From Planctomycetota bacterium (GTDB taxonomy: Bacteria > Planctomycetota > Phycisphaerae > UBA1845 > CAIVHJ01): 7,611 bases of DNA. Within the stretch, counting starts at the first letter, position 1, and every line of letters begins with the position of its first letter. Location of the stretch: contig JACZTW010000196.1 in NCBI GenBank assembly GCA_022573485.1, forward strand, positions 1 through 7,611. Reading direction: 5' to 3'. Shown here one piece after another: positions 1 through 5,099 of the stretch. The position numbers and the translations under genes are program-made. The notes under the pieces were generated by a model. It was given only the letters and a program-made list of their open reading frames with translations, had not been told where the DNA came from and did not search any database.

Positions 1-4
1 GACT

Positions 5-46
5 TTACTGGCTACCGGCTACTGAGTACCGGCTACTGAATACTGA
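5..46 (+). repeat. Array of six imperfect 7-bp tandem repeats (NTACYGR)
   Basis: Six back-to-back heptamers can be read without a gap: TTACTGG, CTACCGG, CTACTGA, GTACCGG, CTACTGA, ATACTGA, giving the consensus NTACYGR. They also pair into three 14-bp units. The array ends three bases before the hldE ATG, so it occupies the place where a Shine-Dalgarno sequence would normally sit, and its last TGA (44-46) is an in-frame stop that bounds the hldE start. A second array of the same motif in the opposite orientation lies at 2101-2131. The repeat is directly visible; its function is unknown. Confidence 0.85.
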
Positions 47-49
47 CCC

Positions 50-1528
50 ATGGATTCCGATCTGATTCAACTCGCAGAGCGCCTCGCCGGCCACAGTGTG
101 CTGCTGGTGGGCGATTTGATGCTCGATTGCTATTTGTACGGCGATGCCGAGCGCATGAGTCCCGAAGCGCCCGTGCCGATTTTGCGGGCGGTCGATGAGC
201 AGGAGCGTGTCGGCGGGGCGGGCAGCGTGGCCGCCAACCTTCGCGCTCTGGGGGCCGAGGTCTATTGCTGCGGACTCGTGGGCGACGATGCCGCGGGCCT
301 GCGCCTGTCGGAGTTGCTGCACTCGATCGGCGTGAATTGCACCGGCGTGATGAAGACCAAAGATCGCCCGACGACCACGAAAACACGGTTCATCGGCCTG
401 GCCCAGCATCGCCACCGCCAACAGCTTCTGCGTTTCGATCGCGAGAACCCCGAGCCGATCAGCGAGAACCATGCTGATTTCCTGATGAAGGTCGTCGGCA
501 AGCTCATCGACCAGGTCGATGTGGTTTGCATCGAAGACTACAACAAGGGCTTGTTCAAAGGCGATCTCGTCGCCCAGATTGTGGCCGCGGCACGCCGCGC
601 GGGCAAGAAGACCCTTATCGATCCGGCGGCCATCGCCGATTTCAGCCGCTATCGCGGCGCCACTTGCCTGACGCCGAACCGCAACGAACTGGCGGTTGCG
701 GCGGGAAGCGAGTTTGACACGCTTGAGGATGTCGGCGCGGCTGCGGCGCGGCTGGCTGCCGAGTTGGAGCTGGACTCCGTCGTCGTCACCGTCGATCGCG
801 ATGGGGCCATCCTGGCCCGTGCCGATGGCGCCATCGAACACATTCCGACCAAACCCCGCGCCATTTATGACAACACCGGCGCCGGCGACGCCGTGCTGGC
901 CATGCTGGCTGCCGCGGTCGCGGCGGGGGCCGACTTCAAACAAGCTGTGCAGATGGCCAACATCGCCGGCGGGCTCGAGGTCGAGAAGTTCGGCTGCGTG
1001 CCGATCACCCGTGATGAAGTGCTCGCCGAGTTGCGCATCGAACATCACCGCCGCGTCGGCAAATTGCGCTCGCTGGACGACTTGCTCAGCGAACTCACGC
1101 TCCGGCGCGACCGAGGCCAGACGGTAGCCTTTACGAATGGCTGCTTTGACATCCTGCATCGAGGCCACGTCGAGTATCTGGCCGAAGCCGCCGAGCACGG
1201 CGATGTGCTCGTGGTCGGCCTGAACACCGACGACTCCGTCCGCCGCCTCAACAAAGGCGACGACCGCCCCATCAACGCCCAAGAGGACCGCGCCGCCGTC
1301 CTCGGCGGACTCGAAGCCGTCGACTACGTCGTCCTGTTCGACGAAGACACCCCCGAAAACCTGATCCACGCCGTCAAGCCGAACGTATTGGTCAAAGGCG
1401 AGGACTGGAAAGACAAGCCCATCGCCGGCGCCGAATTCGTCGAAGCCAACGGCGGAAAAGTCGTCCTGGCCAAGCTCAGAGAGGGCTTCAGCACAACGGA
1501 GATGCTGGACCGGATTCAGCGCGACTAG
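50..1528 (+). CDS. hldE: Bifunctional D-glycero-beta-D-manno-heptose-7-phosphate kinase / heptose-1-phosphate adenylyltransferase
   Basis: This cytoplasmic enzyme phosphorylates D-glycero-D-manno-heptose 7-phosphate at C1 and, after GmhB removes the 7-phosphate, transfers AMP from ATP to give ADP-D,D-heptose for LPS core or other glycans. The 492 residues show the full two-domain layout. Residues 1-330 are a PfkB/ribokinase-type kinase: VGDLMLD near 20-26, GGAGSVAANL at 55-64, TPNRNEL at 208-214, and the anion-hole/catalytic motif NTGAGD at 275-280. Residues about 355-492 are a cytidylyltransferase-like domain with FTNGCFDILHRGH (HxGH at 370-373), KGEDW at 449-453 and the terminal STTEML. Both active sites look intact and the length is slightly above the E. 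coli protein. The start is ATG at 50; an in-frame TGA at 44-46 excludes an earlier one, and no Shine-Dalgarno sequence is visible because the heptamer array fills the leader. gmhA follows after ten bases. All 13 alanines of the second domain use GCC, whereas the kinase half is mixed. Confidence 0.96.
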   Translation: MDSDLIQLAERLAGHSVLLVGDLMLDCYLYGDAERMSPEAPVPILRAVDEQERVGGAGSVAANLRALGAEVYCCGLVGDDAAGLRLSELLHSIGVNCTGVMKTKDRPTTTKTRFIGLAQHRHRQQLLRFDRENPEPISENHADFLMKVVGKLIDQVDVVCIEDYNKGLFKGDLVAQIVAAARRAGKKTLIDPAAIADFSRYRGATCLTPNRNELAVAAGSEFDTLEDVGAAAARLAAELELDSVVVTVDRDGAILARADGAIEHIPTKPRAIYDNTGAGDAVLAMLAAAVAAGADFKQAVQMANIAGGLEVEKFGCVPITRDEVLAELRIEHHRRVGKLRSLDDLLSELTLRRDRGQTVAFTNGCFDILHRGHVEYLAEAAEHGDVLVVGLNTDDSVRRLNKGDDRPINAQEDRAAVLGGLEAVDYVVLFDEDTPENLIHAVKPNVLVKGEDWKDKPIAGAEFVEANGGKVVLAKLREGFSTTEMLDRIQRD

Positions 1529-1531
1529 GAG
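1527..1531 (+). promoter_or_regulatory. Ribosome-binding site deciding the TTG start of gmhA
   Basis: AGGAG lies seven bases before TTG at 1539 and overlaps the hldE stop codon TAG (1526-1528). This supports the rare TTG start, which gives the usual GmhA N-terminus; the next in-frame ATG (1611) would remove about 24 residues of the first helix. The overlap suggests that gmhA translation is coupled to termination on hldE. Confidence 0.7.
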
Positions 1532-1538
1532 TTGCAGC

Positions 1539-2117
1539 TTGGCGACCTCGATCGACAAACAACTGGACGACCACCTGTCAGCCGTGGAGAAGCTCAAGAC
1601 TTACGCCTCCATGATTGAACAGATCGCCAAATCGATAGTTGAGGCCTTCAAAGCTGGGCGGCGGGTGTATGTGTTGGGCAACGGCGGAAGTGCGGCGGAC
1701 GCGCAGCATATCGCGGCGGAACTGGTCGGGCGGTTCAAGCAGCATGACAGGCCGGCGCTGCCGGCGATGGCGCTGACTACCGATACCTCGGCGCTGACGG
1801 CAATCAGTAACGATTATGGGTTCGAGGAAGTCTTCGCGCGGCAGGTTGAAGCGCTTGTGCGCGAGGGCGATGTGGTGTGGGCGCTGAGCGTTTCTGGCAG
1901 TTCGCCAAACATCATCAAGGCTGTGAAGGCTGCTAAACGGCAAGCCGCGAAGGTGATCGGTTTCACGGGGAAAGAGGGTGCCGAGCTTCGGGCGCTGTGT
2001 GATATTTGTTTGATGGCAGAGCACACCGACAGCGATCGCGTGCAGGAAGTGCATCAGCTTGCCTATCACATTGTGTGCGGTTTGATTGAAGACGAGTTTG
2101 TCAGTAGTAGTCAGTAA
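1539..2117 (+). CDS. gmhA: D-sedoheptulose-7-phosphate isomerase (phosphoheptose isomerase, SIS domain)
   Basis: GmhA converts sedoheptulose 7-phosphate into D-glycero-D-manno-heptose 7-phosphate, the first step of ADP-heptose synthesis and the substrate of the preceding HldE. The 192-residue length is typical. A single SIS domain carries the family signatures: GNGGSAADAQHIAAEL at 47-62, TSALTAISNDYGF at 83-95, the phosphate-binding SGSSPN at 119-124 and RVQEVHQLAYH at 167-177. Residues H57, E61, Q169 and H177 have the spacing of the zinc ligands reported for Burkholderia GmhA, so the protein is probably an active zinc enzyme; E61 is also the expected catalytic glutamate. The start is TTG with a good ribosome-binding site. 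The last five residues (VSSSQ) and the TAA stop are encoded inside the inverted heptamer array, so the original C-terminus may have been replaced or trimmed by the repeat. Alanine codons are mainly GCG, a sharp change from the GCC-only end of hldE. Confidence 0.95.
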   Translation: MATSIDKQLDDHLSAVEKLKTYASMIEQIAKSIVEAFKAGRRVYVLGNGGSAADAQHIAAELVGRFKQHDRPALPAMALTTDTSALTAISNDYGFEEVFARQVEALVREGDVVWALSVSGSSPNIIKAVKAAKRQAAKVIGFTGKEGAELRALCDICLMAEHTDSDRVQEVHQLAYHIVCGLIEDEFVSSSQ

Positions 2118-2131
2118 CCGGTACTCAGTAG
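2101..2131 (-). repeat. Second heptamer array, inverted relative to the one before hldE
   Basis: Read on the + strand, the heptamers are TCAGTAG, a three-base interruption (TAG), TCAGTAA, CCGGTAC, TCAGTAG. These are reverse complements of the NTACYGR units at 5-46. The reverse complement of 2111-2130 matches 20-39 at 19 of 20 positions. The array supplies the last codons and stop of gmhA and most of the gap before the next gene. The two arrays thus form an inverted pair bracketing hldE-gmhA, about 2.1 kb apart. Confidence 0.85.
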
Positions 2132-2142
2132 AAAGAAGGTCG

Positions 2143-3144
2143 ATGAAAGTTCTCATAACGGGTTCGAGCGGGCAGATTGGTACGAACGTCGGGCTGGCGC
2201 TGCTTGAGCGGGGCGACACGGTACACGGCATTGACAAACGCGCCAACACTTGGACCGACCGCATCGAAACAACCCTCCTCGACCTCAGTAAGTGCGCGCC
2301 CACCGACCTGCCGAGCAAGACGAAATACGACGTCGTGCTGCACTTGGCGGCTTATGCCAAGGTCTTCGAACTGGTCGAGCATCCCGAGCGGGCCATGGAG
2401 AACATCACCATGCTCTTCAACGCGCTCGAGTACTGCCGCCGCACCAAAACGCCGATCATCTTCGGCTCCAGCCGCGAGGTCTACGGCGACATCCACCGCT
2501 GGATCACCGTCGAGCACGAAGCCGACTTCATCGTCGCCGAATCGCCCTACAGCGCTACCAAGATCGGCAGCGAAGCGCTGATCTACTCCTACGGCGAATG
2601 CTACGGTTTGCCGCATCTGGTCTTCCGCTTCTCGAACGTCTACGGCCGATACGACTGCGACGCCCAACGCATGGAGCGCGTCATCCCGCTGTTCATCCAG
2701 CGCATCGCCAATGACCAGCCCATCACCGTGTACGGCAAAGACAAGACGCTCGACTTTACGTACGTCGACGATTGCGTACAGGGCGTGGTGAAAGGGATCG
2801 ACGCGCTGGTGGGTGGCAAAATCACCAAGGCAACCGTCAATCTCGCTTGCGGCCAGGGCGCGTCGCTGCTCGATCTGGTGAACATGATCGGCATGTGCCT
2901 GGGCAGAACGCCGCAGGCCACGTTCGAGCCCTCGCGCCCGGGCGAGGTCACGCGCTATGTCGCCGACATCAGCACCGCCCGCGAACTGCTCGGCTACGAA
3001 CCAACCACTCCGCTTTCCGGCGGCCTGCCCAAGGCCATCGCGTGGCAACGCGAAGTGGGATTGCTCAGGTCTGAGCACTTCGCTCCACCGTGCACCCTTG
3101 TGGAACCAGCGTCTCTGCCGAGCGCCGGCCAACCTATTGCATGA
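2143..3144 (+). CDS. NAD-dependent epimerase/dehydratase (extended SDR), probable nucleotide-sugar enzyme
   Basis: This is a 333-residue cytoplasmic enzyme of the GalE / dTDP-glucose dehydratase / UDP-glucuronate epimerase superfamily that probably epimerises, dehydrates or decarboxylates an NDP-sugar. The Rossmann motif TGSSGQIG (residues 6-13), the acidic ribose-binding D31, HLAAYAKV at 67-74, GSSREVYG at 108-115 (catalytic Ser) and the catalytic pair YSATK (Y136, K140) are all present. FRFSNVYGRY (161-170), a DFTYVDDCVQG block (204-214) and RPGEV (265-269) are typical of the sugar-binding half. I chose ATG 2143, preceded by AAGAAGG with a short three-base spacer, because MKVLITG is the natural first strand; an in-frame upstream start at 2086 would add 19 residues read from the heptamer array. 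The position after gmhA suggests heptose modification, but motifs do not reveal the substrate, and the sequence does not look like classical HldD. The last 25 or so residues (after about 306) are an unusual Pro/Ala-rich tail. Confidence 0.88.
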   Translation: MKVLITGSSGQIGTNVGLALLERGDTVHGIDKRANTWTDRIETTLLDLSKCAPTDLPSKTKYDVVLHLAAYAKVFELVEHPERAMENITMLFNALEYCRRTKTPIIFGSSREVYGDIHRWITVEHEADFIVAESPYSATKIGSEALIYSYGECYGLPHLVFRFSNVYGRYDCDAQRMERVIPLFIQRIANDQPITVYGKDKTLDFTYVDDCVQGVVKGIDALVGGKITKATVNLACGQGASLLDLVNMIGMCLGRTPQATFEPSRPGEVTRYVADISTARELLGYEPTTPLSGGLPKAIAWQREVGLLRSEHFAPPCTLVEPASLPSAGQPIA

Positions 3145-3253
3145 CAAGAAAGCAGCAGGCTTCAACCTGGGCAACGCTTGATCAAGAAGAGCCGTAGATT
3201 CCAACCTACGCGACTGTTCATGACAGGGAAATGTACGACACACCGGAGAATCG

Positions 3254-3269
3254 CGCGGGCAAGCCCGCG
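3254..3269. repeat. GC-rich palindrome CGCGGGC-AA-GCCCGCG
   Basis: This is a perfect 7-bp inverted repeat around AA; in RNA the innermost pair would open, giving a 6-bp stem with a CAAG tetraloop. It lies 47 bases before the carbamoyltransferase start. Without a following U-run it is better viewed as a dispersed palindromic element or protein-binding site than as a terminator. Confidence 0.6.
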
Positions 3270-3301
3270 GCTCCCGCCAGTGCGTGACTATGAAATGGCT
3301 T

Positions 3302-3310
3302 AAAGGAGGA
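3302..3310 (+). promoter_or_regulatory. Strong Shine-Dalgarno sequence of the carbamoyltransferase gene
   Basis: AAAGGAGGA ends five bases before ATG 3316. It is nearly the full complement of the 16S rRNA 3' end and contrasts with the absent site of hldE and the weak one of the SDR gene, suggesting that the carbamoyltransferase is translated at a high rate and begins a separate translational unit. Confidence 0.8.
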
Positions 3311-3315
3311 GACGT

Positions 3316-5079
3316 ATGTACATTCTTGGTTTTGACTGCTACGGGCACGACGCGGCAGCGGCGATCATACGCGACGGGGAGATGATCGGGTTTGTCGAGG
3401 AAGAACGGTTCTTGCGGCGAAAGCACGTGCTGGATTTTCCGATCAACGCGATGCGCTGGTGCTGCAAAGAAGCAGGTATCTCGCCGAACGAATTAGATCA
3501 TGTTGTCTACTACTGGAACCCCTATCTCGGTTTGGGGGGCCGGTTCGGCCATGTCATGCGCTACTTCCCGTGGTCCGTTGGCTTGATTCGGAGCCGCAAC
3601 GACAAGTTTTTTTCCATGCTGAAAATCAAGAAGACCGTCCGCGAACAGCTTGGGCTAGACCACAACAAAACGCAGGTGCACTTCGCTGAACACCACGTAC
3701 TCCACGCAGCAAGCACTTTCCTGACCTCGCCCTTCGAGAAGGCAGCCATTATGTCGATCGATGCAGCAGGGGAATGGTGCTGCACGTGGCTAGGCTATGG
3801 CGATGGGCTCAACCTCAAATGCCTCAAGAAGATCAACTTCCCTCACTCGTTGGGCCTCGTCTACGGCGGCCTGACTGACTACCTGGGCTTCCTCTTTGCC
3901 AGTGGCGAAGGCAAGGTCATGGGATTGGCACCGTACGGCGACCCAAGCCGGTACATCGATGAGTTTCGCAAGATCATCGTCTGTACGGAAGATGGCGGTT
4001 ACCGCGTCGACCTAAGTTACTTCGAGTATCACTTGAAAGGTCGGCCTCACTGGATGAGTCAGAAGTTCATCGACGTCTTCGGGCCTGCTCGCGCCAAAAA
4101 CGGTGAGCTTACGCAGCACTACAAAGACATTGCGGCGGCGTTGCAACTGCGAATCGAAGAAGTGTGCTTTCACATGGCCGATTGGCTGGTAGCGCAAACG
4201 AAGCTCCCGGTCGTTTGTCTAGCTGGAGGCGTCTGCCTCAATAGCGTGATGAATGGCCACCTACTGGAGCGGGGCCCATTCCGCGACGTATGGGTACAGC
4301 CTGCCGCCAACGACGCGGGCACCAGTATCGGCGCCTGCTACTGGCTGTGGAACAATCAGCTCCGAAACCCGCGGAGCTACGTCATGGAACACGCCTATCT
4401 GGGCCCGAGCTATGACAACGAGGAAATGCAGCACGCGCTTGTTCGTTCGGGACTTCGCGCGAGACGAGTCTACGACGCCCCTGCTCGGGCGGCACAGATG
4501 CTGGCAGAAGAAAAGATCGTTGGTTGGTTCCGGGGCAGGATGGAATGCGGACCCAGGGCCCTCGGAAACCGCAGCATACTGTCAAATCCCTGCCGAGCCG
4601 AAATGAAAGACATTCTCAACGCCCGCGTTAAGTTTAGGGAGTCGTTCCGCCCCTTCGCCCCGTCTGTGCCCGAAGAGCGCTGCGGTGATTACTTCACTGT
4701 CGATTACCCTTCTCCGTACATGATCCTGGTTTACGACGTCCAGGAACAAATGAAGTCAAAGATTCCAGCCATCACCCACGTGGATGGGACAGCCCGCGTG
4801 CAGACGGTGAACAAACAACACAATCCCAAGTATCACGAGTTGATCGAGTGCTTTGGCGATATTACTGGCGTCTACTGCGTGCTCAATACTTCTTACAACA
4901 TCCGAGGGGAGCCGATTGTGAATACTCCGGAAGAAGCCATCGAATGCTACGTCAAGACCGGCATGGATGCCTTGTTTCTGGGCGATTACCTACTTTCCAA
5001 GGACACCGAATCCGCGGCTGCGGAAATGTCCGATGAAGAAGTAATGACAGCACAGGCGGCCGCTGCCGCGATGGACTAA
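3316..5079 (+). CDS. Sugar O-carbamoyltransferase, NodU/CmcH family
   Basis: Enzymes of this family transfer the carbamoyl group of carbamoyl phosphate, through a carbamoyl-adenylate formed with ATP, to a hydroxyl of a sugar or natural product. The 587 residues match the usual two-domain length. The N-terminal ASKHA/Kae1-like domain starts with MYILGFDCYGHDAAAA and has the metal-binding HHVLHAAS (H126 and H130 in HxxxH spacing), SIDAAGE (148-153), KVMGLAPYG (200-208), LAGGVCLNS (302-310) and PAANDAGTSIGA (329-340, D333). The C-terminal carbamoyl-phosphate-binding domain has GRMECGPRALGNRS (407-420), FRESFRPFAPSV (440-451) and LNTSYNIRGEPIV (523-535). Two positions differ from the commonest form: DAAGE where DGxGE is usual, and MECGPRALG where F or W normally precedes GPRALG; core catalytic residues are retained. 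It has a strong ribosome-binding site and a 20-base gap to the radical SAM gene. Beside hldE and gmhA, a heptose or other surface sugar is a likely acceptor (inference); a small-molecule acceptor cannot be excluded. Confidence 0.93.
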   Translation: MYILGFDCYGHDAAAAIIRDGEMIGFVEEERFLRRKHVLDFPINAMRWCCKEAGISPNELDHVVYYWNPYLGLGGRFGHVMRYFPWSVGLIRSRNDKFFSMLKIKKTVREQLGLDHNKTQVHFAEHHVLHAASTFLTSPFEKAAIMSIDAAGEWCCTWLGYGDGLNLKCLKKINFPHSLGLVYGGLTDYLGFLFASGEGKVMGLAPYGDPSRYIDEFRKIIVCTEDGGYRVDLSYFEYHLKGRPHWMSQKFIDVFGPARAKNGELTQHYKDIAAALQLRIEEVCFHMADWLVAQTKLPVVCLAGGVCLNSVMNGHLLERGPFRDVWVQPAANDAGTSIGACYWLWNNQLRNPRSYVMEHAYLGPSYDNEEMQHALVRSGLRARRVYDAPARAAQMLAEEKIVGWFRGRMECGPRALGNRSILSNPCRAEMKDILNARVKFRESFRPFAPSVPEERCGDYFTVDYPSPYMILVYDVQEQMKSKIPAITHVDGTARVQTVNKQHNPKYHELIECFGDITGVYCVLNTSYNIRGEPIVNTPEEAIECYVKTGMDALFLGDYLLSKDTESAAAEMSDEEVMTAQAAAAAMD

Positions 5080-5082
5080 GAG

Positions 5083-5090
5083 AAGGAGGT
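5083..5090 (+). promoter_or_regulatory. Shine-Dalgarno sequence of the radical SAM gene
   Basis: AAGGAGGT lies four to eleven bases after the preceding stop and nine bases before ATG 5100. It is a near-perfect anti-SD match at good spacing and fixes the start. The short gap makes co-transcription with the carbamoyltransferase very likely. Confidence 0.8.
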
Positions 5091-5099
5091 TTTTGAGCA

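Larger units (their letters stand above)
3145..3315. other. Intergenic gap with three short inverted repeats
   Basis: This 171-bp gap separates the sugar-nucleotide genes from the carbamoyltransferase pair. Three inverted repeats are visible: CAGG/CCTG at 3156-3169 with a 6-base loop, CGTAG/CTACG at 3193-3210 with an 8-base loop, and CGCGGGC/GCCCGCG at 3254-3269 with a 2-base centre. The first two share a TTCAACCT / TTCCAACCT loop and right-arm motif. None is followed by a T-tract, so an ordinary intrinsic terminator is not supported. I found no convincing sigma-70 promoter, although the gap size and new composition make an internal promoter plausible. Confidence 0.55.

Noticed and set aside
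5..1597. Very long (530-codon) open frame on the minus strand opposite hldE
   Set aside because: It is antisense to a gene with complete HldE motifs. High-GC codon bias removes stops from the opposite frame; the translation is compositionally odd and shows no recognisable domain.
2086..2142. Upstream ATG as the SDR start
   Set aside because: It would begin inside gmhA and add 19 residues read from the heptamer array before MKVLITG, which is the natural first beta strand of the Rossmann fold.
2143..3144. Assignment of the SDR gene as hldD (ADP-heptose 6-epimerase)
   Set aside because: Neighbourhood suggests it, but the N-terminus and sugar-binding half look like general NDP-sugar epimerases/dehydratases rather than the characteristic HldD sequence.
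3254..3269. Intrinsic transcription terminator
   Set aside because: The GC-rich inverted repeat is good, but no T-run follows it on either strand.
2125..3426. 433-codon minus-strand frame opposite the SDR gene
   Set aside because: The plus-strand frame has all SDR catalytic motifs. The antisense translation is an Asp/Val/Arg-rich shadow without a family signature.
3316..5079. TsaD (tRNA t6A) or HypF (hydrogenase maturation) identity
   Set aside because: The protein is too long and has the C-terminal GPRALGNRS carbamoyltransferase domain absent from TsaD, and it lacks the acylphosphatase and zinc-finger domains of HypF.
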